Shown piece after piece: positions 43,415 through 54,259 of a stretch of DNA of 64,000 nucleotides. Source of the stretch: Aedes albopictus (taxonomy: Eukaryota; Arthropoda; Insecta; Diptera; Culicidae); NCBI RefSeq assembly GCF_035046485.1, contig NC_085137.1, forward strand, positions 454,762,980-454,826,979. The letters are read 5' to 3'. Under the pieces are notes generated by a model. The model saw nothing but the letters and a program-made list of their open reading frames with translations. It was not told where the DNA came from and ran no database searches. Each line of letters opens with the position of its first letter. The first letter of the stretch is position 1. Both the position numbers and the translations under genes were made by a program.

Positions 43415-44592
43415 GTTGAAAATGCTTTGACATCCATGTGCACAACAGAACATGTGCTCGATGAACAAATTGAGATTTGAAATTATGAAAAGAAATCCAC
43501 GTACTCCGGTGAGACTCGAACTCACGACTCCCAATTCGCTAGACGGGCGCTTCTATTCCTTCAAGCTACGGAGTCACTCGACTATCTCCGTCGCCAGCAG
43601 GCCTAGAACTGAACTCGATTCCACAATCGCACATGGTTATCTTCTTTTCACAATCCAAACCCCCTTCGGATGGGATTAGATGAACATCTAACACATTGTC
43701 TGTTGTGCACATGTATGTCAAAGCGGGAGAGGAAGTTATTTTTAATTGTCGAGAGCTTCGGGCACTGCCTTCCAATCACTTATTGGTATGGCAATTAGTG
43801 TGCAGTCGGACTCTCGACGGGTCGGTCCTCGGCCGACCGAATACGGTAAGGGTGACCGTAGCACCTTACAAATGTCAATTTCTTGATTTTGCTTTGGCTG
43901 ACCAAGCCATGTGGGAAATTACACTGTTGAAAATGCTTTGACATCCATGTGCACAACAGAACATGTGCTCGATGTTGTGCACATGTGTGAACATGTTGTG
44001 CACATGGATGTCAAAGCACTTTCAACAGTGTAATTTCCCACATGGCTTGGTCAGCCAAAGCAAAATCAAGAAATTGACATTTGTAAGGTGCTACGGTCAC
44101 CCTTACCGTATTCGATCGGCCGAGGACCGACCCGTCGAGAGTCCGACTGCACACTAATTGCCATACCAATAAGTGATTGGAAGGCAGTGCCCGAAGCACT
44201 CGACAATTAAAAATAACTTCCTCTCCCGCTTTGACATACATGTGCACAACAGACAATGTGTTAGATGTTCATCTAATCCCATCCGAAGGGGGTTTGGATT
44301 GTGAAAAGAAGATAACCATGTGCGATTGTGGAATCGAGTTCAGTTCTAGGCCTGCTGGCGACGGAGATAGTCGAGTGACTCCGTAGCTTGAAGGAATAGA
44401 AGCGCCCGTCTAGCGAATTGGGAGTCGTGAGTTCGAGTCTCACCGGAGTACGTGGAGTTCTTTTCATAATTTAAAATCTCAATTTGTTCATCGAGCACAT
44501 GTTCTGTTGTGCACATGGATGTCAAAGCATTTTCAACAGTGTAATTTCCCACACGGCTTGGTCAGCCAAAGCAAAATCAAGAAATTGACATT
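43415..44592. mobile_element. Large foldback element with a tRNA-like module in each arm, copy 2
   Basis: About 1.18 kb. Two arms of about 560 bp (43415-43975 and 43977-44537) are near-perfect reverse complements with almost no loop. A right-only 55-nt extension lies at 44538-44592. The outer part of each arm equals copy 1 at 33765-34450, including the tRNA-like module (minus strand about 43505-43580, plus strand about 44370-44450). The inner part (about 43720-43930 and complement) is absent from copy 1. A 12-bp duplication TCCTTGAGGATT flanks it (43403-43414 and 44593-44604). No coding capacity. Confidence 0.82.
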
Positions 44593-44593
44593 T

Positions 44594-44705
44594 CCTTGAG
44601 GATTTCCTATGGAACTCCTGGATGATCCCCAAAGAACTTGTGGAGAAATCCCCGATGAAATTCTGGAGGAATTTCTGAGGAACTTTTAAAGATATTCGGA
44701 ATAAT
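44594..44705. repeat. Degenerate GAATTCC-type repeat, continuation
   Basis: Continues the tract interrupted by the foldback insertion; the target duplication TCCTTGAGGATT is itself repeat sequence. Confidence 0.6.
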
Positions 44706-44841
44706 ACATCGACATATTGTTCCACAAGGAAAATTAACAAAATAACTGACAGCATCGCAAGATAGTGCCATCTGTAAGCAAATCTTTTCGGCTGCGAATT
44801 ACTCATCATTTCAAAGGGTTTCAGAGGGATTCACTGTAGAT

Positions 44842-46007
44842 CAGGGTTGAAAATCGTTGCCGTCCGGACAGAAAAATCGACGGCGAGAACGAAAACTAGG
44901 CAGTCGTCGTGGCTCCTTCCACATCGGATGACTCATTTTAGCCAGCGAATCGTCATGAAGGGCTTGCGTCGTGAAGAAAATAAAATCTTCATTCTTTTTG
45001 TTTCGCTCTTCGTCTAAGTTCGCCTAGCCGACGAAGTCAATGTTGCCCCTAGCAACACAAAGAAAAATAGATTTTTATTAAAAAAAAAATAATAATTGCA
45101 ACTGGAATCAAACAACGTGCCTCTAGATTGCCAATCCAGTACTCTTACTAGCTGAGCTAATGAGGTTCCACACCAGCATGTGCGTTGAAACGGCAATAAT
45201 GCCTGGTTGACGGCGCAAGTGACTTGATTCCAGCCAGTTCAAAATGCCCAATTGAATGCGAGTAAACACCACCATCCATCTCACTTGAGCAACTGACTTG
45301 ATTTGAACGAAAGTTGAACATGTTGAACTTTTTCATTCAAGTCGAACGAAATCATCTCACTTCGCTTGCCCCGTCTAAATCCGCGATTCATGTGAGATGA
45401 ATTCAAGTCATCTGTCAAGCGAGATGAATTCAATTCAGTTTGCTTACGCACCGCACGAGTTGAACAATGTAAACTCTTCCTTCTACTGAGACGCATTCCA
45501 GAGCTTGCAAGTGGACACTCAAATCATTGCTCAGTCTAAACACCTCATTCCATTGGATTGATCATGTTTGAGAAGTTTGCAAGTCTAATGCTCGTTTGAA
45601 TTGAACAGTGTAAACCAGGCATAAAAGCTATTCCATAGTGGTTTCTGCTTTAAGTGGTGTTGCTTATAGGTACACGCTGCATTACACGAACACCACCTGA
45701 GTTACTGGTTGAAAATAGTAAACAAAGGTCAGCTGTTCCCAGAAAAATCAAATGCGCATCGCATATTTTCAACCAGAAGATTTGCATTAGTGTTCGTGAC
45801 ACTGCGCTGCGAAACCACTCGTCGTTCGTTTCCACGGAACAAAGAGGGCGACGAAAAGTTGGTGGTCGACTATTTTATAATTGAGCTTCGTCGTGAAGCC
45901 CTTAGTCGGCGATGAAACGGCTAGTCGTCACCGTTGTTCTTTCTGATGACGATGATTTTATTGTTCACTTCACGGAGCGGTGACGAGAAGGGCGATTGTC
46001 AGCCCCG
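44842..46007. mobile_element. hAT-like non-autonomous element, 8-bp target duplication
   Basis: Inverted ends CAGGGTTGAAAATCG (left) and CGATTGTCAGCCCCG (right), imperfect but aligned. They are flanked by an exact 8-bp duplication CTGTAGAT (44834-44841 and 46008-46015), the hAT hallmark. 1166 bp with no transposase. A tRNA-like piece lies inside at about 45095-45178. A second inner pair (TGCCTGGTTGAC near 45200, GTAAACCAGGCAT near 45610) suggests another nested element. Confidence 0.7.
45095..45178 (-). mobile_element. tRNA-like sequence inside hAT-like element
   Basis: The minus strand has an A box in TTAGCTCAGCTAGTAAGAG and a B box GTTTGATTCCAGTTG. An A/T-rich run lies next to it. Probable SINE head or tRNA pseudogene. 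Confidence 0.5.
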
Positions 46008-46118
46008 CTGTAGATAGAGTTCCAGTGGCGTTTTGAGAAATTTCATGGGTTTACATGTTTGAAGCTCACATGTAAACCCATGGTATCCTTCAAAACGCCA
46101 CTGGAACTCTATCTACAG
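46008..46118. mobile_element. Hairpin MITE, 111 bp, split by hAT-like insertion
   Basis: CTGTAGATAGAGTTCCAGTG and its exact complement CACTGGAACTCTATCTACAG bound a hairpin with inner arms GGGTTTACATG and CATGTAAACCC. Its first 8 bases are the hAT target site, so the other copy of those bases and the true left flank lie at 44834 and before. Confidence 0.7.
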
Positions 46119-46164
46119 ATGTTTAAATTTAAAACAGTTTCAGACGTTTACACGGGATTCCAGG

Positions 46165-46292
46165 CTAGAGACAAGACACTGTGCCAATCGGAGCAACTCT
46201 GAGCAATTATTTTTATTTGAAACTTTTCGGAAACGTCGCTGAATAACACCCTGAAAAAATATTTACTCTCGTCATATCTGTCTTGCCCCTAG
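46165..46292. mobile_element. CTAG-ended 128-bp MITE
   Basis: Inverted ends CTAGAGACAAGACA and TGTCTTGCCCCTAG. The interior (GGAGCAACTCTGAGCAA, then AAACGTCGCTGAATAAC) matches the element at 55607-56166. No coding capacity. Confidence 0.6.
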
Positions 46293-46299
46293 GTTTCAA

Positions 46300-47880
46300 G
46301 AGGTTTCTGAGGGTTTTTAAGGGACTTCTGAGGGTTTGAAACCCCTGAAGCTCCCTGGAACGGCTCAGAGAAATTTCGTCTAGAACTATTTAAAAACCCA
46401 TAAATTTTAAGCACTCAGATGTTCACCAAAAGTCATTTCACAGATTTTGTCAAGCGTTTCAGTAAATCAATTACAAATTATTCTGTGAACTGTTGTCAAC
46501 CATTTATCAATTAATTGTTAAAAATTCTTTAGCAGCCATCTACGCCAGCTACGATGCCAGAAGAAAATTGAACAGCATTGCCCAATTTTATGCATTCCAG
46601 CGACGTTTCTGAACGCATTCGGACAAAAAGAGTGACTCTGCAATGCTCTGAGTTGCTCTGGATTCAATCCCTCCGTAACTTGACAGATGAGCTCAGTTTC
46701 GCGTACCTACTTGCAAATCGCAGATGTCGCTACTGTTCGTAAACAACGGGTCCATCCTTCACTGACGCAACAATTTTTGTCCATGCGAAAACATCTTTTT
46801 GTATCGTGGTGAGTGGAAGCCAACAAGAGGCTAGCGTTTCGTATCAAAAGGACGTATTCCACAGAAGCGCAAAAACTAATGTTCATTAAATTGAAATTAT
46901 TTTGATTTTTCTTTTTTATTTGTTGTAAGAATTGTAATAAAAGCACATGTTTAAACGGTCTTCCATATTAATTGGTGACTGCGCATGCTAGACCAAACTC
47001 GAAAAAAACATCAACAAATGATTATTTTTAACTTTCATTTTGGCTTTGCCACCAGATATGTAGCTGTAAAATATTAGCATAAGTAACCTTATTTATTACT
47101 AACTGGTGCTTAATAACCGCACTAGAAGAAAACATGAGTTTCTTATCAATTTATGAATGCCGACTGTTTTGCCTTTACCCGTTTTATAGATATAATTTTC
47201 GCTTTTAGTAAACAAAATTCATCATGCCGCACTTAATTTGTATTTATCTACCACAAAAAAGCGGAAACAACAAATTAAGGTTTCTGTTTAATGTTTTAAT
47301 ATTTTTTGTGCGGTTTGTTATTGTCGGTTTCGTCCTTTTCAAAAGTAGCGCTTGCCGCTTTGAATCTGACAGTACCACCCGGACCAAAATTTTTAGGTAC
47401 GCTGACGTTGTTCGGCAGCTGTCAAGTATTGCTTATCCAGAGAAATCTTCCAACCTGGCGGAGTGAAGAAGACAAAGAAGACCTGTTCCGCAAACGTCAA
47501 ACTGATGCACACTTCAAAAAGTATGCACACAACCTTGAAACAAAAATAAATAGTTGAGAATCTAAATTATGTTTAATGGCGTACAGCTGCATACTTAAGT
47601 GCTAAAATTACACCTAATATAGTTTAGATATAAGTTACATGTTGTGGCAGCAATTGCGATTACATAAACCATGCATGAAACAATTTTCATTATTTTTGAA
47701 TTTTATGGCAACCAAGTGAGTGAGAGCTTTTTAGCGTGAACCGAGCACTTTTGACATTTGCGGAACGACTGCGGCGGTCGAAACCACCGCAACCCCGTTG
47801 GATTTTTTCTATTTTACCGCAGTAGCTCCCGGGTTGTCTGGATTACACAGCGTCTTGCCTCTAGCTTTTTGCTAAAAATA
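46300..47880. other. Intronic sequence with a possible small decayed gene
   Basis: No clear TE ends. Around 47224-47557 two partial plus-strand frames look more protein-like than the surroundings. The first starts ATG with MPHLICIYLPQKSG. The second contains NLTVPPGPKFLGTLTLFGS and ends KKYAHNLETKINS, with a possible short intron between (acceptor TTTTCAAAAG near 47345). I do not recognise the protein. It may be a small gene, a processed copy or chance. Confidence 0.25.
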
Positions 47881-48153
47881 CATTAGACCTTTGCTCGGTG
47901 CAAACGCTTTAACTGCAAGTCCGCTAAGTGCAACAATTTTGCAGTTATCGCACCGCTATCCGTCAAAACGAAATGTCAACGGCGATGCGATGTTTTTCGC
48001 ATGCCCTTTTGTTGCAGTGCGATATTTTCCATATGCACATTGGTTGCATTCTGCAGCAACTGACAGTTCTTTGACGTCTGTCAGTTGTTGCAGTTATCGA
48101 ATTTCATTCGCTAAGTGAAACGTGAACATGTTGCAGTTATCGAACGTCTACTG
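47881..48153. mobile_element. Pogo/Tigger-like MITE, 273 bp
   Basis: The right end, read in reverse complement, is CAGTAGACGTTCGATAACTG; the left end is its diverged partner CATTAGACCTTTGCTCGG. TA flanks both sides (47879-47880, 48154-48155). Internal GCAGTTATCG and CGATAACTGCAAC motifs repeat, as in pogo-type ends. Confidence 0.65.
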
Positions 48154-48449
48154 TACCATTGTTAACTAGAAACCAGTTTTAAAATACTAGCTTTATACTC
48201 ATATATTGAGTGAATTTTGTTAACCGTGTACAGCACGTCAAGGTCGACCTCAGGGTCAGTGGTGTTGGTAAAAGGTTTATTTGGATCCAGTTGATATTAA
48301 GAGGTTTGGTATAACAGTATAAGTATTCTATGAGACTCAATGGCTTCGTGGCATATAAACGAAAGACAATAGATTCAACGATCATCATTACCAACTAGGA
48401 AGAACTAGAATAGACATCTAGTAATATTAACAGTAGAAGTGTAGTACCT

Positions 48450-49480
48450 TCTGAGATTGATTCAAGAGGGTTACTTCTGGATTTCCATCAAGGAACCCTT
48501 CAGGAGTTCCATCAAGGTGTCCTTCAGGAGTTCCTTCTGCAATTTCTCCAAGAGTTCCTCCAGGGATTCTTCTTGTTTAGGATTCCTGTTTCTAAACTAC
48601 TTACAGGAGCTTTTTCTAGCAGTCCTCCAGGAGTTTATTCTAGAATTCTTCAAGAAGTTTCTTCTGAGATTCACGAGTTCATTCTGAGATTCCTCATTTT
48701 GAGGATTTTTCCTTCTGTGATTCCTCCAGTGGGATTTCTTCAGAAGTTTCTTCTAGGATTTCTTCAGCAATATTTTCATGGGTTCCTTCCGGATTTGTTT
48801 CTGGGATTCCTACAGGATTTTCTTCTGAAATATACCGGGAGTTCCTTTTGGGATCCCTCCAGATGTTCCTTCATGTATTCCCAGTGTTTCCTACAGGAAT
48901 TTATTCTGAGATTCCTCCAGGATACACACGAGACGTGACATGAGACAAGACATAACACTTATTGTTCTTATAATCGGACAATCCTCTATTAATTCTGGTT
49001 TTCTTCCAGGAGTTCACCCAAAATTCACCTGGTAGTTTCTTCTGGGATTTCTGTGAGAGTTATTTCTAAAATTCATCCAGTAAATACTTCGTCCAGAAGT
49101 TCTTTAATTTCTTCCAATATACCTTCAGGAATTTCTTCTGGGTTTGCTTTGAAAATTCCATTCGAGACACCTACATGGATGCTTTCTGGGACTTCTTCAG
49201 GATTTTTTGCTGGGACTCATCCCTTAAGGAGATCCTCCTGGATTTTGTTATGGAATTGCTTCAGGAATTTCAGGAAGGCATCCCACGTGGATCTTAAAAG
49301 AAATTAATGAAAGATTCTCAGAGGGAACTTCTGAGGGAATCCCAAACAAACGCCTCGAAGAATTTTGAGGTAGCTCCTCTGAGGTATCCCAGAAGAAGCT
49401 TTTTAGGGAAGGAATCGTTGGAGCAACTTCCTAGAGTATTAATTTCGGGGGAATCTCAGAAGGTCTCAAAAGGAGCTCAT
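48450..49480. repeat. Degenerate GAATTCC-type repeat tract
   Basis: Units such as CCTTCAGGAGTTCCATCAAG and GATTTCTTCTGGGATTCC over 1 kb. No gene. Confidence 0.65.
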
Positions 49481-49690
49481 GATGAAATACCACCAGCAAG
49501 TTATGAATTAGCGCCATTAGCGCACTCTTCCACGCGTGTGAACCACACATTTCACAAATTACCAAAGAAAACCGACAAAAAGTGTCCAAATTATTAAAAA
49601 AAAATCGTGGCAATCGCCTCGTTTGCAGCGGACTTTCTCTAAACGCGGGAACTGTTGCCCTCTAAAAGGACTTTTTTATGAACAACCAGC
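49480..49690. other. Non-repeat gap between degenerate tracts
   Basis: Short stretch without the GAATTCC unit (ATTAGCGCCATTAGCGCACT and onward). Possibly an unrelated insertion; no ends found. Confidence 0.3.
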
Positions 49691-49694
49691 GATC

Positions 49695-51028
49695 GAAAGG
49701 AATTCCTTCTGATATTCATTAAGAAAATTTTCCTTGTTTACTTCCAGGAATGTATACCGTGTATGTATACAGAATTTTTCCAGAATACCTTCAAGAGTTC
49801 CTTCTGAAAAGAAAGGCTCCTAAGGGAGCTTCTTCAGAGATTCTACCAGTGATTTACTCAGGATTCCTTCCGAAGATCCTTCCAAGTTGAGCTTTCTTAG
49901 AGGATGCTACTGTGATGTGTTGGATGGGGGTAATGGATTCCAATCTGTCACAACAGGTTCAGATTTTTGGGATTCCTACAAGAATTCCTTCTGGATTCCT
50001 CAAAGAATTCCTTCTGGGATTCGTCCAGGAAACCTTTCCGTGATTCCTTGAAGAGTTCTTTCACAGGTTGTTCCCACAGTTCCTTCAGGGATTCCTCCAG
50101 AACAGAACTTTATTTTTCTGATATTACACCAGGAGTATCTTTTTCGATCTCTCGAGCAATATCAAACAGGATTTTTTCCGAAGTTCTTTGTGGACTTGCA
50201 CAGAAATAACTTCAGGATTTTTTTTAGGGATTCTTTCAGGACTTGTCAAGGAATTCCATTCAAGATTTCTCTTCTCCACGAGTTTCTTCTGTGATTTCTT
50301 GAGAAATTTTTTCGTTAATTCATTCAGGAGATCTTTCCGGGATTCCTCCAAAAATTTTGCCAACCCCGAGTATTTTATCTGAAGTTACTCCCGCATCTTC
50401 TTCCGAGCAGTTTGAAAGAATTCCTTCAGAGATTCCTTTGGGAGTTCCTTCTGTGATTCCTCCAAGAACTCCCTTCAAAGATTCCAGCAGGACTTCTTTT
50501 GGAAATTCATCTACACGAAATTCTGGAAATTTCTCAGCTGTTTTTAATGGAAATCGTTCAGGAGTTTATTACGAATTTCCTCCAATAGTTTTCAACGGAA
50601 TTCCAAATTATCATTACTCCAATGATAATGGATTTCTTCCATGAGTTCGTATTCTACAGGACTCCCTTGAGGTATTCCTTCAACAACTTAAGGAACTCCA
50701 CCAACAGTTTTGTTAGGAATTCTTACAGTTTCCTCTGGTTTTACTTCAATGTTTTCACGCGTTTGTAAAGGAACTCCTACTGGGAATCCCAAAAAAAAAA
50801 CTTCTAAAGACATCTCAAAAGAAACTTAAAAAATTTCAGAATGACCTTCTACAGAAATCTCAGGAGGAAATCATGGAGAAACCTCGAAAAGAATTCCTGA
50901 AGGTATTTCGGAAAACAAAATCCTGGAAAATTCCGAATGTCCAGAGAGAATCACAGAAGTAATTCTCAGAGATATCCCGGAAGGTATTCAATAAAGAGTT
51001 CCTGGAGAAATCCCGGAAGGAACTCATG
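49695..51028. repeat. Degenerate GAATTCC-type repeat tract
   Basis: Units such as GGAATTCCTTCTGGATTCC up to about 50740, then reverse-orientation GGAAATCCCGGAAGGAACTC units to 51028. No gene. Confidence 0.65.
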
Positions 51029-51030
51029 TA

Positions 51031-51185
51031 AGGCTATCTGACGTTCAATCACCTTTCTCTTTTTGGCTCCCGAGGAGGATAGGTTTGCTTTCATAGGAAA
51101 ACGTTTCCCTACGAAAGCATTAAACAAAAAATTGCTATCTTCTGCTGCTGCTTGAAAGAGAAGGGTGATGAACTCCAGATTGCCT
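51031..51185. mobile_element. TA-flanked 155-bp MITE
   Basis: Inverted ends AGGCTATCTGACGTTCA and TGAACTCCAGATTGCCT, flanked by TA (51029-51030, 51186-51187). The sub-ends CACCTTTCTCTTT and AAAGAGAAGGGTG also pair. Non-coding. Confidence 0.65.
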
Positions 51186-51354
51186 TATGGGAACCCTGAA
51201 AGGAACCTGGGTAAACCGTCAAAGACAAGTGAACAACTGTAACGTTCCATGTTAATTATTTTCTGTAAATGTAACAATGAGCTGTTTCGACATCCTTGTC
51301 ATTAAAATTATGTAATGTAAGTGTAAGATAAACTCCCGATGAAAAAAAAATGGC

Positions 51355-51440
51355 ATTTTGTTTTTGCCGCGAGTGGGATTCGAGTCCAGGTCCTTGGCGT
51401 GAAAGGCATGCGCTTTAACCATTACAACAAGTTCACCCCA
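51355..51440 (-). mobile_element. tRNA-like SINE head
   Basis: The minus strand reads an A box in TTGTTGTAATGGTTAAAGCG and a B box ACCTGGACTCGAATCCCAC, followed by A-rich sequence. The spacing resembles the 8879-9065 SINE head, but the body is missing. Confidence 0.6.
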
Positions 51441-51634
51441 TAACCCTAAGTGTTTTCGGTTAATTTTATTGCCAATTTTACCGATCCTTTGCAAAGCTAC
51501 TATGTCTGTGCCCTATTTATTTCAGGTATTCAAGTTTCCAAAAAAATGCAGAAACCAACTCTTCTAATAAAACTAAGTTTAAAATCATAAAATAAAATCG
51601 TTCAACATTCGCATCCCTTTGTTTTCATTTTCAG

Positions 51635-51780
51635 GCCGCAGCCCCTCTGCTCAAGACACCTCTCTCGCAAGCCCAGCAGGCCTACAATGCAGCAACCTAC
51701 ACGGCCGTGGCAGCTAGGGCCGCCTACGGAGCTGCAGCGGCAGCTCAACCAACCGTAGCAGGCTACGCCACCGTTGCGGG
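51635..51780 (+). CDS. Rbfox1: Rbfox1 alanine-rich exon
   Basis: Acceptor TTCATTTTCAG ends at 51634 and donor GTAAGT starts at 51781. It reads AAAPLLKTPLSQAQQAYN, then ATYTAVAARAAYGAAAAAQ, then PTVAGYATVAG with the last codon split (phase 2). This low-complexity Ala/Tyr/Gln-rich region corresponds to the Rbfox C-terminal domain, which in vertebrates drives assembly with other splicing factors. Codon use is GC-rich (GCC, GCA, CAG, TAC) against an AT-rich background, a sign of real coding sequence. Confidence 0.88.
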
Positions 51781-51863
51781 GTAAGTTCTGGCCAATCGTG
51801 CAGTACTAGATCTAATCTCGGTGAATATTATCCTAACTGTATGTTCGTTGCATTGTGTTTTAG

Positions 51864-51927
51864 ATACGGACGAGAGTACGCCGATCCGTACCTTGGTCAC
51901 GGAATTGGACCAGTTCCCGGCTACGGG
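51864..51927 (+). CDS. Rbfox1: Rbfox1 exon, YGREYADPYLG
   Basis: Follows an 83-nt intron (acceptor TGTGTTTTAG to 51863; donor GTAAGA at 51928). One base completes the split Gly codon, then YGREYADPYLGHGIGPVPGY and a final Gly, ending in phase 0. The YGR-YADPY block is a signature of Rbfox proteins (vertebrate YGRVYAADPYH). Confidence 0.9.
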
Positions 51928-51990
51928 GTAAGAATCAGTGTCTCTTTGTTCTAGTACTTCCCACTTACTGATATTTCTTCACTTTTGTAG

Positions 51991-52035
51991 GCAACCATGT
52001 ATCGAGGAACGTACAACCGTTTCGCGCCATATTAG
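51991..52035 (+). CDS. Rbfox1: Rbfox1 last coding exon with stop
   Basis: Follows a 63-nt intron (acceptor CACTTTTGTAG to 51990). Reads ATMYRGTYNRFAPY then TAG at 52033-52035. The terminal YRGGYNRFAPY/YRGGYSRFAPY peptide is the conserved end of the Rbfox1/2 isoforms that have it, which fixes both the identity and the frame of all five exons. The exon continues into the 3'UTR. Confidence 0.92.
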   Translation, partial: ATMYRGTYNRFAPY

Positions 52036-54240
52036 ATTTAAGCAGACAAAGCTTGTTCCGTTCATCCGCCATATTTTGTATGACACGTATACAACAACAA
52101 CCCCTTTTTCTGCACACGCGCGTCCGTTTGTTTACATTTTTCTTTCGATTCGCGAAACAAACAATAGGGCAGACAGGCAGGCAGGCGAGCGGTGAAAGCG
52201 TCGGAAACGATTCCCAGTGAGGAGGAAACGAATGGAAATTAACCAACAAACAACATAAGAAACCCACTAATCCAGGATCGATACCAAAGTTGTAGCACAA
52301 AACCATGAATGATGATGATGATTAAGAAGCAAGAAAAGAAGAATTAACGAGCCCGATGCTAGGATGGTAGCATCGAGGCCTACAACAACGCCGCCATTGC
52401 AGTGGAAATAACGCATGCTCTCTCCCTATATCTAAGTAATGTTCGTCATATCTGCCGTTGTAGATATACGCATTGTTCTCTCGTAAACGCACTCACCGAT
52501 AGCGACACGGAGCGAAATCGACGCACGCACGCACGTCAAGGATGATTGTGACAACCATGACACACTGAAACAAACAATGATATTCGATTGTGACGGAAGC
52601 AAAAACGTGACAACAAGAGGTCAATCTCTCTTCTAATGTGGTGGTCGTAGACGGTAGGATTTATAGTTTTGAAGGGGGTTTTCGGTTCACCGAAACTCCT
52701 CTAGTTAGGAGACAGGGTGGCAACCCAGCAAAGAATACTCACAGAAAGTTTTCCCGATTCCGTTTGCAAGCGGTTCCTTCCAGAATGAAAACCGGTATTG
52801 GCGGTACACAAGTAGTTCCTGTAGAAACAGCTAACGGAAAAAGTTACAAAGTCATCCTTAGAATCTTCCAAAATTGTTTTTTTATTACGATTAGGTTATT
52901 TTTTTTCAGTTACCATCATACCGAGAATTTAGTGAGATGTCAGTGTTTTTTGGTAAAATTTATAAAGTTTGTAGAATTCTTTTTTGTGCCTCGGAAATTT
53001 CTTCCGTAGAAATTCCTCGAGGGTAATGCTCAAAATCGCATATATATATATAATGTATTATCTCTGAATGTCATAATGTGAAATAAATGAAAAGATTTGT
53101 GAAGTTAGTATTGATCTGATTCTAGTACTGCTCAGTGTCAATCGCAACTGTGTTACAGTACTAGATTGAAGTTGAAGTTCTCAGTCCACGTCGTTGTCCT
53201 TGATTCTAGTTTTAGAGGAAACACACAAACACACGAAAAATACACTCTGCAGAATGATTTTATATTAAAATTATTCTACTACGACACGAAATACAAATCG
53301 CGATCGCGAAATGGGAGCGAAAGCTAATGCTACAAAAACACGTAATAACAAAAAGAGCCAAAGTTATCGACTAACCAGAATCAATATAGACGCAAGCGAA
53401 GGGAAGCAAAAGCAAACATACAAAGTTACAAAACATGTTGATAATTCCCACAGAAAATAAAAATCGAGTCTGATTTTTTCCTCCAAGGACTCGCTAGTAG
53501 GTAGTCAATGTGCTCACGCTATAGCAAACATAAACACAAACGCGCAGGCAGACAAACACGTCCGTACAGGAATCTGTTTTCCGTTGTTTTGGCAGCTTTA
53601 CGAATTTTGGTGTTGTACAATTTCCAAAATTTACAATATAGACGGTAAAATAGGGCGGGTGTATGTGTGTACGAATTGTACGAAACGGAACTCAGTCTCA
53701 GCCCAGTCAGTCAACACCATCATCACCAGTCTCGATAGTCATAGGGAGGAGGCCACAAATACTCAGCAACTTCTATAGCTCTTCTAGTACTGAACCGAGC
53801 GAGCTGCTTCGAGAGATTAGGTTCTACGACCGCACGCAGCTGGGCAAAAACTTCTCAGTTAAAATGGAACGGAAATCTACTCATATTATACTATCACCTA
53901 GGTTTAATCTCTTTTATTCTAGTACGTCCGTGGCGGCGCGTTGTCATATCGGTTCAAATCTCGAATTGTGCACAAAGCAAATACCGTATATTTTTATGTT
54001 AATCGTTTACTCTTATGGAGGTAGAAGTTTGGAGATGAGTTATACTACAGTCATTATCGAAGTACATCAGAGTTCTAAGGTTAGGTAGGCGCTGGTGCGC
54101 TCGCACACATGTTTAATCATCACCCACACTAATGCAACTGATGCGGACACGAAACTCAGACAAAACAGCAGACGCCGAAGTAGGACGGAGAAGAAGCAAA
54201 CAAACTCAATCAGGGCATTCTATGTTTGTAAGATTTAGTT
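52036..54240 (+). other. Rbfox1: Rbfox1 3'UTR, repeat-poor
   Basis: Starts directly after the stop. No TE ends or GAATTCC units. AATAAA signals occur at 53082-53087 and 53456-53461, so cleavage near 53.1 or 53.5 kb is possible. The repeat-poor character goes on to about 54.2 kb. Fly and vertebrate Rbfox genes have long 3'UTRs. Which site is used cannot be read from the sequence. Confidence 0.6.
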
Positions 54241-54259
54241 TTTCGTTTTAATGGTAACG

